From assembly GCA_002305635.1 (NCBI GenBank), contig DBPR01000002.1, forward strand, positions 48,636-95,072: a DNA stretch of 46,437 nt. Reading direction: 5' to 3'. The notes under the pieces were generated by a model that had not been told where the DNA came from, searched no databases, and saw only the letters and a list, made by a program, of their open reading frames with translations. Origin of the DNA: Anaerolineaceae bacterium UBA1415 (GTDB taxonomy: Bacteria; Chloroflexota; Anaerolineae; Anaerolineales; Anaerolineaceae). The position numbers and the translations under genes were made by a program. Below are positions 25,497 through 34,593 of the stretch, piece by piece (the first letter of the stretch is position 1; every line of letters begins with the position of its first letter).

Positions 25497-26939
25497 ATGA
25501 CAAGGTTTGCCAAGATTGTTGCTACACTGGGACCAGCCAGTTCTGAAGAAGGCATCCTGACCGAAATGGTCAATGCCGGTTTGGATGTTGCCCGACTCAA
25601 CTTCTCCCATGGCGATTATGATGGCCATGCCGCCATGATCGATCTGATCCGCCGCATCTCCCAAAAAGTTGGCAAACCTGTCACCATTCTCCAGGACCTG
25701 CAAGGCCCAAAACTCCGCATCGGGAATTTGGTTAACGGCCCGATCGAGCTGATCTCCGGCCAGGAAGTTGCCTTGAGCTCCATGGAAAATCCGGAAGACC
25801 TGCCAGACGATATCACTTTTATCCCCTTTGATGTTCCAAAACTGCACGAAGCGCTTGTACCTGGTAATCACATCCTGCTGGATGATGGGCAACTCGAATT
25901 TGAAGTCACTAAATTGGACGGCACCAATATTTTCGCCAAAGTCATCTTGGGTGGGCTGCTTAAATCTCATAAAGGGGTTAATTTGCCTGGTTCCAGGCTT
26001 GAAATCCCCATCCTGACCGAGAAAGACCTGCGTGATCTCCAGTTTGGTCTTGATCACGGCGTCGACCTTGTGGCCGTTTCCTTTGTGAAATCTGCCGATG
26101 ACATCCGCATGGTCAAGGAAACGATGAGGTCGATGTCCACCAGCAAATGGCTGCCCCCTATTGTGGCTAAACTGGAACGACCCGAAGCAGTTGAAAACCT
26201 TGAAGAGATCATTAAGATCACCGATGGCGTCATGGTAGCGCGCGGTGACCTGGGCGTTGAAATGTCCCCCGCGATCGTTCCGGCGGTTCAGAAGTCGATC
26301 ATTAAAACCGCCAATCAATACGGAAAATTCGTCATCACTGCCACGCAAATGCTCGAATCCATGATCAACAATCCCCGCCCGACCCGAGCCGAAGCTGCTG
26401 ATGTTGCCAACGCGATTTTTGACGGCAGCGATGCCGTTATGCTCTCCGCTGAATCCGCAGTCGGCAAGTACCCTGTACATGCCATCCGCATGATGGATAC
26501 CATTATCAGCCAGGCGGAACGCCATTTGGACGAATGGGGTCATATCGAAACGCTCGACAGCCGCATTTTCAACGATGATGTTGTCACCATTTCCCGGGCG
26601 GCCAAAGTCATGGTGGAAGACCACGAAGTGAAAGCAATTGTGGTCTTTACCCTCTCTGGCATGTCCGCCCTTTGGATGAGCAAAACCAAGCCTTCCGTGC
26701 CAATCTATGCTTTTACACCTGAAATTCGCACCTACCAGTGGCTTGGCATCTGCCGCGGTGTGACCGCTTTGCGCGTGCCGCATGCTGACACGCTTGAGAC
26801 CATGATCACCCACGTCGAAACAGCCATCACCGCTGCCACTGACATGCAAAAGGGCGATCAGGTCATCGTCATCAGCGGCTTCCCGGTCGGCAAGTTCTCC
26901 GCCCCCAATCTGGCGCTTTTATATACACTTCGTGGATAA
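25497..26939 (+). CDS. pyk: Pyruvate kinase
   Basis: Last ATP-forming step of glycolysis, phosphoenolpyruvate plus ADP to pyruvate plus ATP. 480 residues. Signature segments: TKIVATLGP-like N terminus (FAKIVATLGPASS), NFSHG, the catalytic-lysine region VAKLERPEAVENLEE, metal site ITDGVMVARGDLGVE, and TQMLESM...PTRAEAADVANA with SDAVMLSAE. A C-terminal allosteric domain is present, but no extra phosphotransferase-like domain. ATG 25497 is preferred over TTG 25476 because AGGTGA stands five bases before it. It lies 37 bp after argF and ends in a strong terminator. Confidence 0.95.
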   Translation: MTRFAKIVATLGPASSEEGILTEMVNAGLDVARLNFSHGDYDGHAAMIDLIRRISQKVGKPVTILQDLQGPKLRIGNLVNGPIELISGQEVALSSMENPEDLPDDITFIPFDVPKLHEALVPGNHILLDDGQLEFEVTKLDGTNIFAKVILGGLLKSHKGVNLPGSRLEIPILTEKDLRDLQFGLDHGVDLVAVSFVKSADDIRMVKETMRSMSTSKWLPPIVAKLERPEAVENLEEIIKITDGVMVARGDLGVEMSPAIVPAVQKSIIKTANQYGKFVITATQMLESMINNPRPTRAEAADVANAIFDGSDAVMLSAESAVGKYPVHAIRMMDTIISQAERHLDEWGHIETLDSRIFNDDVVTISRAAKVMVEDHEVKAIVVFTLSGMSALWMSKTKPSVPIYAFTPEIRTYQWLGICRGVTALRVPHADTLETMITHVETAITAATDMQKGDQVIVISGFPVGKFSAPNLALLYTLRG

Positions 26940-26960
26940 ATAAGTGCGGAAATTTGCATA

Positions 26961-26996
26961 AAAAAAAGACCGTGATTTTTCTCACGGTCTTTTTCG
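26961..26996. terminator. Bidirectional intrinsic terminator between pyk and the oxidoreductase operon
   Basis: A stem of at least 10 bp (26966-26975 with 26982-26991), extendable through A/T pairs, with an A-run before and a T-run after. It serves the convergent pyk (plus) and 2-oxoacid oxidoreductase (minus) units. Confidence 0.92.
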
Positions 26997-27020
26997 TCAA
27001 TCAAATATTTCTAAACGATC

Positions 27021-28061
27021 CTAATACAAAGAGCGGTTGATCTCGTCCAACATCGCCTTGGTCGGGCGCAGGCGTTCGCTGGCCATGCGGTTCATGGGCT
27101 CATCAGGAAGATTATAGAGGTCCTGAATTGTTTCCTGAGCTTCCGAGAAATAGATCAAACCGGTCGCGAAGTATTTGTTCTTATACGATTCGGTCAGCAG
27201 GTCAAGGGCGGCATTGCGGTCCGTCGGGTCATAATCCTTTTCAAGCTTCTTCATGACGATATACGTACCGTTATCCATCTTGATCTCACGGAAGGTGCCG
27301 GGAGCAAACTCTTCCCCTTCAAGCTCTTCGCGGGTATTGTAATGTTTGAAATCATGCAGGGGGGCCTCATTTTCACGTCCCCAGGTGTAAGATTGCAAAG
27401 CCTCGTCCTGGTTGTTGAAAGTAACACAGGGGCTGATCACATCGATGATCGCGATACCGCGCTGGGAAATGGCAGCCTTGATCAATTCCTTAAGCTGCTT
27501 GGTATCACCGGAATAAGCGCGAGCCACAAAAGTCGCGCCGCTGATCAACGCTTCCATGCACATATCCAGTGGCGGCAGCATGTTCACGCCCTGATGTTTC
27601 AGCACCAGACCCTGGTCAGAGGTGGCTGAGAACTGGCCCTTGGTCAGGCCATAGCAGCCATTGTTCTCGATAATATAGGTCATTGGAACATTTCGGCGAA
27701 TAACATGTTTGAAATGACCCATGCCAATGCTGGCAGTATCACCATCGCCTGAAAAACCGATAATGTGAATCGAGGCATCAGCAAAGCAGGCGCCGCTTGC
27801 CAGAGTAGGCATTCGACCGTGCAAACCGTTAAAACCAAAAGAACGATCAAGGAAGTAGTTCGGGCTCTTGCTCGAACAACCGATGCCGCTTAGTTTGACG
27901 TATCTTTCCGGGGGCAAACCAAGTTCCCAAACCGCGTTTTGGACCTGGGCTGAGATCGAGTTGTGACCGCAACCGGGGCAAAGCGTCGAAGGTTTGCCTT
28001 TGTAATCGGACAAGGCAAGTCCACACAGGTTTAGTTCAGCAGTTTTAGTTTCCACTTCCAC
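27021..28061 (-). CDS. 2-oxoacid:ferredoxin oxidoreductase, beta subunit
   Basis: Thiamine-diphosphate and iron-sulfur subunit. With the alpha subunit it oxidises a 2-oxoacid (pyruvate or 2-oxoglutarate type) to acyl-CoA and CO2, reducing ferredoxin. 346 residues. Cluster ligands include Cys28 and Cys31 of CPGCGH and Cys62 of GIGCSS. The thiamine site is GDGDTASIGMGH (105-116) with NN at 133-134, followed by SPCVTFNN. The start is GTG at 28061, overlapping the alpha gene by 17 bases. The two-subunit form without separate delta ferredoxin subunit is complete as it stands. Substrate preference is not readable with certainty. Confidence 0.93.
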   Translation of the reverse strand: MEVETKTAELNLCGLALSDYKGKPSTLCPGCGHNSISAQVQNAVWELGLPPERYVKLSGIGCSSKSPNYFLDRSFGFNGLHGRMPTLASGACFADASIHIIGFSGDGDTASIGMGHFKHVIRRNVPMTYIIENNGCYGLTKGQFSATSDQGLVLKHQGVNMLPPLDMCMEALISGATFVARAYSGDTKQLKELIKAAISQRGIAIIDVISPCVTFNNQDEALQSYTWGRENEAPLHDFKHYNTREELEGEEFAPGTFREIKMDNGTYIVMKKLEKDYDPTDRNAALDLLTESYKNKYFATGLIYFSEAQETIQDLYNLPDEPMNRMASERLRPTKAMLDEINRSLY

Positions 28062-29889
28062 CTACTTTCCGTTCTCGTTTGACAATTTCCTCGATCGCCC
28101 AAATGGCTGTCATGGGCATACCACCAATATCGGAAATTGAGATTAGTTTTTCAGAATATTCTGAGACCTCAGACGACAAAACGTCACACAGTTGACCATC
28201 ACGGTTCAGTTCCAGAACGTAACAGCGGCTGTGGCTGGCGATAAACTCGCGCTCGGTCGTGTTGCTCGGCAGGGACCTGATGCGCATGTAATCGGCGTGG
28301 ATGCCCATCTCCGCCAGCTTATCCTGTGTTTCGCGGATGGCGTCGTCGGTCGAACCCATGCCAATAATGCCGATATCAGCATCTTCTCTGGCTTTTCTGA
28401 TGATCGGACCCGGCAAATACGGGATGGCAAGTTGCAATTTTTTGCCGATGCGACCTAACATGTCAGACCAGTTCCTGGGGTCTTCATTGTAATTGCCATA
28501 AACGTCGTGCCCGGTTCCGCGGGTGAAGTATGCCGCGCGAGGGCTCTGATTCCCCATCACGGTTCGGCGCGGAATACCATCGCCATCGATATCCATGTAG
28601 CGTCCCCAGACTTCAAGCTCTTCCAGTTCTTTTTCCCAAATGACGCGTCCGCGGTCGATCGGTTTGTTCGGATATTCAAACTTTTTGGTGACCCACTGGT
28701 TCATACCCAGATCAAGATCGCTCAGCACGAAAATCGGCGTCTGATAGCGGTCTGCCAGGTCAAGCGATCTCCATCCAAATTCGAAGCATTCTGTGACGGT
28801 GCCAGGGATCAGGATGATGTGGCTGGTGTCGCCATGGCCAAGGGAATAGAGCATGGAAAGGTCGCCCTGGGCGGTGCGGGTCGGCAAACCCGTACTGGGG
28901 CCCACCCTTTGGACATCCCAAACCACCAGGGGAATTTCGGCAAAATAAGCCAGACCGATATTCTCGGTCATCAGGCTGATGCCAGGGCCAGAGGTCGCAG
29001 TCAACGATCGCAAACCACCCCAACCAGCGCCAACAGCCGCGCCAACAGCTGCCAGCTCGTCCTCGACCTGAAGAATGACGCAGGTTGTCTTACCGGTCAC
29101 AGGATCGCGGCGCAAACGGTCAACCTGACCGATCATGGCTTCCACCAGACTTGTGGCAGGTGTGATCGGATACCAGGAACAGTACTGAGCGCCGCCAAAC
29201 AAGGCTCCCAGACCACCAGCATTATTGCCATCGGTAATGATGTAATCCTCCAAAGGAGGTAATTTTTTGGTTTCAAAACGGTCTTTCTTTTCAATATTCT
29301 CGGCCGCGTATTCATAGCCCAGCTTGACCATATTGAAGTTTGATTCAGCGATCTTTGGGTTATTGGAAAAATGGTTATAAATTGTAAAATGCAGGTCATC
29401 CAGGGGAATTCTCAAAACCTGGCTAACGATGCCGACATAAAGCATGTTTTCCATGAAGGTGACCAACTTGCGGGGAACATCGGTCTTTTTGATCAATTCC
29501 TTGATCGGCATTGGATAATAGGTCAGATTCGGATTGAGATTTTCCGGCAGATTGAGATTATCGGCATAAAAGACTACGCCGCCGGAAGGAAGATAGGTCA
29601 TATCCTTTTCAAAGGTAACCTGATTCATGGCCACAACGATATCATCGTAAGGAAGCCGTCCGGTATAACCCTTTTGAGAGGCCCGGATCACAAACCAGGT
29701 TGGCAAACCCTTGATATTTGAGGGGAAAATATTTTTCCCGGCTGTGGGGATGCCCATATGAAAAAGCGTCTGATAAAGAATGTTGTTTGCAGTCGCACTG
29801 CCCGAACCATTAACGGTACAGATCGAGATACAAAACTCGTTAACGATCGGCCCTTCTCCTTCATAAGTTATCTTGTTCAAATCAAACAT
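28045..29889 (-). CDS. 2-oxoacid:ferredoxin oxidoreductase, fused gamma-alpha subunit
   Basis: 614 residues, a natural fusion. The gamma domain is about 1-190 (GSGSATANNILYQTLFHMG, TVNGSGSA), the alpha domains follow from about 215, with the conserved YPITPATS at 240-247 that binds CoA and the 2-oxoacid, and GPGISLMTENIGLAYFAEIP. It partners the beta subunit encoded next. The ATG at 29889 is preceded by AAGGAGAG, which overlaps the gntR stop codon 14 bp upstream; the three genes therefore form one operon. The acyl-CoA product could feed the ADP-forming synthetase at 9671-11779 (inference). Confidence 0.93.
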   Translation of the reverse strand: MFDLNKITYEGEGPIVNEFCISICTVNGSGSATANNILYQTLFHMGIPTAGKNIFPSNIKGLPTWFVIRASQKGYTGRLPYDDIVVAMNQVTFEKDMTYLPSGGVVFYADNLNLPENLNPNLTYYPMPIKELIKKTDVPRKLVTFMENMLYVGIVSQVLRIPLDDLHFTIYNHFSNNPKIAESNFNMVKLGYEYAAENIEKKDRFETKKLPPLEDYIITDGNNAGGLGALFGGAQYCSWYPITPATSLVEAMIGQVDRLRRDPVTGKTTCVILQVEDELAAVGAAVGAGWGGLRSLTATSGPGISLMTENIGLAYFAEIPLVVWDVQRVGPSTGLPTRTAQGDLSMLYSLGHGDTSHIILIPGTVTECFEFGWRSLDLADRYQTPIFVLSDLDLGMNQWVTKKFEYPNKPIDRGRVIWEKELEELEVWGRYMDIDGDGIPRRTVMGNQSPRAAYFTRGTGHDVYGNYNEDPRNWSDMLGRIGKKLQLAIPYLPGPIIRKAREDADIGIIGMGSTDDAIRETQDKLAEMGIHADYMRIRSLPSNTTEREFIASHSRCYVLELNRDGQLCDVLSSEVSEYSEKLISISDIGGMPMTAIWAIEEIVKRERKVGGSGN

Positions 29890-29903
29890 TAAGATTCTCT
29901 CCT

Positions 29904-30584
29904 TTATTCAAATCTTTGTTTTAGTGTCGCTTTACTATTACTTCTAACAATTTCAAAATGCGTTACTAATGCCTGATAACCCACTTCGTATTGTTTGGAT
30001 ACGATTGCCTGATAGATCTTTTGGTGATAATTCCAGACATTCTCCAAACTCGTCTGATCATTGTACAACCTGATCTCAGAATCGTGGAACAGATCCCAAT
30101 AGGATTCCAGGATGCCATTCAAATAAACATTATTCAAAGGGCGATAAATGGCAAGGTGAAAATCACGATGCTCCTGAACAGGCGCGACAAGCGGCCGTTT
30201 GCCAATTTTGGCCATCGCGCTTTCCACAATGTTTCCAAGCAGCTCCACATCCTCACTGTTTAACCTGACAACAGCTTCCTGCCAGTAGGCCAACTCCAGA
30301 TGCTGACGAACTGACAAAAGATCCCAGATCATCTCAGGATTGATCTCTATGCCAAATTTGCTTGCCAGACATATTGCAGGGCTGATGGAAAAGGAAGAAA
30401 CCTGAATGCCGGTTTTGGTCTTTACTTCAACCAGTTGAAGCTGCCGCGCGACTTCCAGTTGTTCCCGAACGGCGGCATTGCTCAGGCCCAGATCCTTGGC
30501 CAATTGGGCAATGCTGGGGATACTTTTTTCCTCATTGACAGTTTTTGCCAGATAAGCAAGGAGCGCAGACTTTGCAGGTTTCAT
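29904..30584 (-). CDS. GntR-family (FCD type) transcription regulator, first gene of the oxidoreductase operon
   Basis: 226 residues: winged-helix domain (about 1-65, with SIAQLAKDLGLSNAAVREQLEVARQLQLV) and a C-terminal FCD effector domain (about 85-220), in which EHRDFHLAIY, WNYHQKIYQAI and THFEIV supply the usual His/Asp ligand positions. FCD regulators usually sense organic acids or related metabolites, so an oxoacid ligand would fit the neighbouring enzyme genes (inference). The frame stays open to 30869, but a strong promoter lies inside that part, so ATG 30584 is the likely start; it lacks a clear Shine-Dalgarno sequence. It probably represses its own operon through the palindrome just upstream. 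Confidence 0.88.
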   Translation of the reverse strand: MKPAKSALLAYLAKTVNEEKSIPSIAQLAKDLGLSNAAVREQLEVARQLQLVEVKTKTGIQVSSFSISPAICLASKFGIEINPEMIWDLLSVRQHLELAYWQEAVVRLNSEDVELLGNIVESAMAKIGKRPLVAPVQEHRDFHLAIYRPLNNVYLNGILESYWDLFHDSEIRLYNDQTSLENVWNYHQKIYQAIVSKQYEVGYQALVTHFEIVRSNSKATLKQRFE

Positions 30585-30596
30585 AATAGTATTAAT

Positions 30597-30617
30597 CTGA
30601 TTAATAATATTAATCAG
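30597..30617. promoter_or_regulatory. Palindromic operator of the gntR-oxidoreductase operon
   Basis: A perfect 21-bp palindrome with arms CTGATTAATA/TATTAATCAG around one central base. It occupies about +3 to +23 of the predicted transcript. Extra half-sites flank it: ATTAAT at 30591-30596 and CTGATTA at 30624-30630, the latter overlapping the -10 box. Placement and shape fit a GntR dimer site that blocks transcription. Confidence 0.75.
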
Positions 30618-30626
30618 ATCGTCCTG

Positions 30627-30655
30627 ATTATACGCCCGCGAGGTGTAAAGGTCAA
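30627..30655 (-). promoter_or_regulatory. Sigma-70-type promoter of the gntR-oxidoreductase operon
   Basis: On the minus strand TTGACC (plus 30650-30655) and TATAAT (plus 30627-30632) are separated by exactly 17 bp. The predicted start is near 30620, about 36 bases before the gntR ATG. This is the best promoter match in the window. Confidence 0.85.
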
Positions 30656-30979
30656 GCAATACGCGAATGAAATATGCGAATGAAAAAACCGTAATACTTT
30701 CAATGGATTCTAATCCCACACTGCTCTGAATAATAGGTCGAAATTGAAATTGCCCAAAAGGGGGCAATTTCAATTCGACATTCGATGAACAGAAATGCGG
30801 TAACAGATTCATTGTACAAGTCGGGATTAAATGAATTGGAGCCACCACTGTCCTAAGTAATCTGATCAAAAAAATCTATGAGACAATAACAATTGCACGC
30901 AAAAAAGGCTCTTTTTGTAAAATTTCATCCCAGGAACAGCCCTTACGGTACAATACGCACCATAACGACAACTAAAACT
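30656..30979. other. Non-coding spacer with a 43-bp inverted repeat
   Basis: No gene is supported between the gntR promoter and the exporter ATG at 30980. The notable element is an inverted repeat: 30737-30755 pairs with 30762-30779 over 18 bp with one bulged A and a six-base loop. No T-run follows on either strand, so it is not a plain terminator. A weak TACAAT at 30949-30954 may be the -10 box of the exporter genes; no good -35 box is seen. Confidence 0.55.
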
Positions 30980-32734
30980 ATGACGATCAGTGAATTTTCA
31001 ATTCCTTTTAAATACAAAACCTGGCGCTCAAGTCCAATTCGTTGGGTGGCCAGTCATGCCCTCCACCATTGGCCCATCTTTTTGCTGGCCGCGCTGGGCG
31101 CTATCGGGAATGCCGCCCTGGCTTCGGTTCCCGCCATTGAGTTTGGCAAGGTTTTTGAGAATCTGACCTCCGGTCAACCGTTGGTTGAAGTCTTCCTGAG
31201 AGGCGCTGCCATTGTCTGCATTTCGCAAACCATTCGCGGTCTGATGCAATTCATGCGCAATTTTGGCTTTGAGGTCATGGCCCAGATGGTCGAACGCGAC
31301 GTGCGCGAAGAGTTTTACATCAGCCTGCTTGGCAAAAGCATGACCTTCCACAGTCTGCAATCGATTGGCGATCTGATGGCGCGCGCCACCAATGACATTC
31401 GCGAAGTCAATTACATTTTCAGCCCGGGCATCAACATGGTCTTTGGCTCGGTCAATTTCCTCTTTATCCCGCTGACAATTGGCGCTGCCATTCATCCGGC
31501 TTTGCTGCTGACGCCGGTGATCTTCATCATCGCCTATTTCCTTTCCATCTGGCATTATTTGCGCATCCTTAAGCCCATCACGACTGAGGTCCGCGCCACC
31601 TTCGGCAAAATGAACAGCCGTCTGGCGGAAGATATCGACGGCATCGAGACCGTCAAAGCCGCTGCTCAGGAAGAGAAAGAGATCGAGCTCTTTCGGGAAA
31701 ACACCAAAGCTTACCGTGACGCGACCATCAAACAGGGCGATGTCGAAGCGCGCTTCCTGCCCATCCTCCTGCTCGCGCTTGCCATGGGTTTTGGGCTTCT
31801 GCACGCCCTGATCCTGGCCCGCCAGGGTGCGATCGAGCTCAGCTCTGTCATCTCTTATTTCAGCGCCTTGGCGATGCTCGGTTTTCCGACCAACACGTCC
31901 ATTCGTTCCTATTCCATGATCTCTTCAGGCCTGGCTGGCGCTCGCCGCTTGCTCAATATCATGAATTCCGAAAACAATCTGGATGAGAACAACGATGGCC
32001 ACGCCTCAGAAATATCCGGCGATGTTGAATTCAGAAATGTCAACTTTAGCTACGAGGAAGGCAATGCAACGCTTGAAAACATCAATTTCAAGGTCAAAGC
32101 CGGACAAACAGTAGCAATCGTTGGCCAGACCGGTTCCGGAAAGACCAGCCTCATCCGTCTGATTAACCGCACCTACGACCCAATGCAGGGGCAGGTTCTG
32201 ATCGATGGTGTTGACCTGCGCGAGTGGAAGCTTGACAGCCTGCGTTCGCAGATTTCCATCATTGAACAGGATATCTTCCTCTTCTCCAAAACAGTCGCCG
32301 AGAACATTGCTTTTGGCAAGCCTCAGGCCAGTCGGGATGAGATTCGACTGGCAGCAGACAAAGCTCAGGCAAGCAATTTTATTGCAGAACTTGAAGATGG
32401 CTACGAAACCGTCATCGGCGAACGCGGCGCCACGCTCTCCGGCGGGCAGCGCCAACGCCTTGCGCTTGCGCGCGCTTTTTTGACCGACCCCCGCATCCTT
32501 ATCCTGGACGACTCGACCAGCGCGATCGACAGCAAAACCGAGGACGAGATCCAACGCGCCATCAAAACCGCTTCCGCCGGGCGCACGACCTTCATCATCA
32601 CCCACCGCCTTTCACAGATCCGCTGGGCAGATCTCATCATCGTTATGCGCAAAGGGCGCATTTCCGCCATTGGCACCCATGAGGAGCTGATGCGAACATC
32701 ACCCGCCTACCAGGCAATTTTTGGAGAGGTCTGA
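30980..32734 (+). CDS. ABC exporter half-transporter with degenerate Walker B (heterodimer partner 1)
   Basis: 584 residues: six TM helices in the N-terminal half and an ATPase domain after about 355. Walker A is GQTGSGKT (382-389), the Q-loop lies in IIEQDIFLF, the signature is canonical LSGGQ (486-490), and the H-loop is ITHRLS. Walker B ends ILILDDSTSA: Asp511 replaces the catalytic glutamate. This marks the subunit that supplies the degenerate ATP site of heterodimeric exporters. The frame is open from a TTG at 30893, but that part is not protein-like and ATG 30980 precedes a normal N terminus. No Shine-Dalgarno sequence is seen. The stop overlaps the partner's ATG (32734). The cargo is unknown: lipid, peptide or drug. 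Confidence 0.9.
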   Translation: MTISEFSIPFKYKTWRSSPIRWVASHALHHWPIFLLAALGAIGNAALASVPAIEFGKVFENLTSGQPLVEVFLRGAAIVCISQTIRGLMQFMRNFGFEVMAQMVERDVREEFYISLLGKSMTFHSLQSIGDLMARATNDIREVNYIFSPGINMVFGSVNFLFIPLTIGAAIHPALLLTPVIFIIAYFLSIWHYLRILKPITTEVRATFGKMNSRLAEDIDGIETVKAAAQEEKEIELFRENTKAYRDATIKQGDVEARFLPILLLALAMGFGLLHALILARQGAIELSSVISYFSALAMLGFPTNTSIRSYSMISSGLAGARRLLNIMNSENNLDENNDGHASEISGDVEFRNVNFSYEEGNATLENINFKVKAGQTVAIVGQTGSGKTSLIRLINRTYDPMQGQVLIDGVDLREWKLDSLRSQISIIEQDIFLFSKTVAENIAFGKPQASRDEIRLAADKAQASNFIAELEDGYETVIGERGATLSGGQRQRLALARAFLTDPRILILDDSTSAIDSKTEDEIQRAIKTASAGRTTFIITHRLSQIRWADLIIVMRKGRISAIGTHEELMRTSPAYQAIFGEV

Positions 32735-34557
32735 TGGGATTTCATCAAGGTCTTTCGGGCGAGTCTTATGACCGCAAATACAGCAACAAGGCGCTCTTGC
32801 AGCGCATCTGGGATTATGCTAAACCTTATAAAAAGGTGCTTACCCGCATCATTCTGATCGTCCTGATCAGTGCCGCTATTGGCGCGGTACCACCGGTTCT
32901 GGTCTCGCGCATTTTGGACTCCAACGCCGGTCTTGAAGCGCCTTTCAGCAGTTTCCTGCTGCTGGTTGGGGCTGTGATCCTGATCGAATTACTTGGCTAC
33001 GTCTCCTATTATCTCCTCAAACGGATGATGGTTCGGGTGGTGGGGAACACCATTCGCGACCTGACTGTGGACGCTTTCAGCGCTTCGGTCCGTCAGGACT
33101 TGTCCTTTCACGACAAATTCGCCTCCGGCCGCATTGTTTCCCGCATCACCACCGACAGCGACGATTTCGCCATGCTCATTCGCTTGACGACCGATGTCGT
33201 TTCCAGTGCCGTTCAATCGATCGTAGTCGCGATCATTCTGCTACGCACCGAATGGCGCCTGGCTTCTGTCCTTTTGGCTTTCATTCCCATTGTTGTTCTG
33301 GTGGTCGCCAGCTACCGCAAGCTCGCCCGCAGAGTGACCACCACCGGCATGAGGGCAATGGCAAACGTGAACGCCACCATCAAGGAAACCATCAGCGGCA
33401 TCTCCATCGCCAAAAACTTCCGTCAGGAAGAAGCCATCTACAAAGAATTTCTGGAATCAAACCACGGTTCGTTTAACGTTAATGTAAGACGCGGCTTCGT
33501 GCTCTCGATCGTTTTTCCGACCATGCGTACGTTAAGCGGTATCGCGATTGCTTTACTGGTCTATTTTGGCGCGTTGACGGTCAATCAGGGTCTCATCACC
33601 GCGGGCGCGTGGTATATGTTCCTCTTGTCCAGTGACCGCTTCCTGATGCCCATTTTGAGCATCACCTCCTACTGGACGCAGGTACAGACCGGTCTTTCAG
33701 CCGCTGAGCGTATTTTTGCCCTGATCGACAGCGAACACAGCGTCGTGCAGAAAGAAACGACCCAAACCCCAAAGATCACAGGGAAAATTGACTTCAACGA
33801 TCTCCATTTCAGCTATATCCCTGGCGTACCCATCCTGGATGGCTTCGACCTGCATATCAAACCGGGCGAAAACGTTGCCATTGTTGGCCACACCGGAGCT
33901 GGAAAATCCTCCCTGGCAAGACTGGTCACCCGGTTCTATGAATTCCAGGAAGGCGAACTTCTGATCGATGACATTGACATTCGCCGCTACGACCTGACCG
34001 AGCTGCGCATGCAGATGGGCATCGTCAACCAGGTGCCCTTCCTCTTTGAGGGCACGATTGAGGAAAACATTCGTTTTGCCCAACCAGATATCAGCCGGGA
34101 AGATATCTTACGCCTCGCCAGCACGATCGGAAACGGCGATTGGCTGGAAACCTTCTCCCATGGGCTCGACACTCAGGTCGGGGAGCGCGGCGCTCACATT
34201 TCCATGGGGCAGCGTCAACTGGTCGCCTTGATGCGCGTTTTGGTACACCAACCGGCAATTTTCATCCTTGATGAAGCCACCGCCAGCATTGACCCCTTCA
34301 CCGAACAACAGATCCAACAGGCGCTTAACCTGATCCTCAAGCGGTCCACCAGCATCCTGATCGCGCATCGTCTTTCGACCGTCAAATCCGCCGACCGCAT
34401 CATTGTGCTCGATCACGGCAAGATACTGGAGGAAGGCACGCATGAGCAGCTCATGGCAACCAGCGGTCACTATGCCAGCCTCTACAACACCTACTTCCGG
34501 CACCAGTCTCTGCAATACGTTGAAGAAGCCGGTGAATTGCTGAAGAAAACGGCTTGA
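32734..34557 (+). CDS. ABC exporter half-transporter with degenerate signature motif (heterodimer partner 2)
   Basis: 607 residues: six TM helices, then an ATPase domain with Walker A GHTGAGKS (385-392), Walker B FILDEATAS with catalytic Glu514, and H-loop IAHRLS. The signature is ISMGQ (489-493) instead of LSGGQ. This is the mirror image of the defects in the partner: pairing the two gives one intact site (this Walker A/B with the partner's LSGGQ) and one degenerate site. The start overlaps the partner's stop by one base, ensuring equal synthesis. GGAGAGG precedes the ATG. Confidence 0.92.
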   Translation: MGFHQGLSGESYDRKYSNKALLQRIWDYAKPYKKVLTRIILIVLISAAIGAVPPVLVSRILDSNAGLEAPFSSFLLLVGAVILIELLGYVSYYLLKRMMVRVVGNTIRDLTVDAFSASVRQDLSFHDKFASGRIVSRITTDSDDFAMLIRLTTDVVSSAVQSIVVAIILLRTEWRLASVLLAFIPIVVLVVASYRKLARRVTTTGMRAMANVNATIKETISGISIAKNFRQEEAIYKEFLESNHGSFNVNVRRGFVLSIVFPTMRTLSGIAIALLVYFGALTVNQGLITAGAWYMFLLSSDRFLMPILSITSYWTQVQTGLSAAERIFALIDSEHSVVQKETTQTPKITGKIDFNDLHFSYIPGVPILDGFDLHIKPGENVAIVGHTGAGKSSLARLVTRFYEFQEGELLIDDIDIRRYDLTELRMQMGIVNQVPFLFEGTIEENIRFAQPDISREDILRLASTIGNGDWLETFSHGLDTQVGERGAHISMGQRQLVALMRVLVHQPAIFILDEATASIDPFTEQQIQQALNLILKRSTSILIAHRLSTVKSADRIIVLDHGKILEEGTHEQLMATSGHYASLYNTYFRHQSLQYVEEAGELLKKTA

Positions 34558-34581
34558 CCGCCCAAGAAAATCAAAAACCTC

Positions 34582-34587
34582 TATAAT
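34582..34587 (+). promoter_or_regulatory. -10 box placed for a leaderless mnmA message
   Basis: TATAAT ends six bases before the ATG at 34594, the same arrangement as upstream of pgpH. TTGACC at 34554-34559 is present but 22 bp away, longer than the usual spacer. No ribosome binding site precedes the ATG. Confidence 0.5.
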
Positions 34588-34593
34588 TGAGCC

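Noticed and set aside
25482..26849. A 455-codon open frame antisense to pyruvate kinase
   Set aside because: It mirrors the codon bias of pyk, has a composition unlike real proteins (very rich in His, Gly, Asp and Phe), and pyk is unmistakable.
30585..30869. N-terminal extension of the GntR regulator
   Set aside because: This part contains the best promoter of the window and the palindrome, and the winged-helix domain begins right after ATG 30584.
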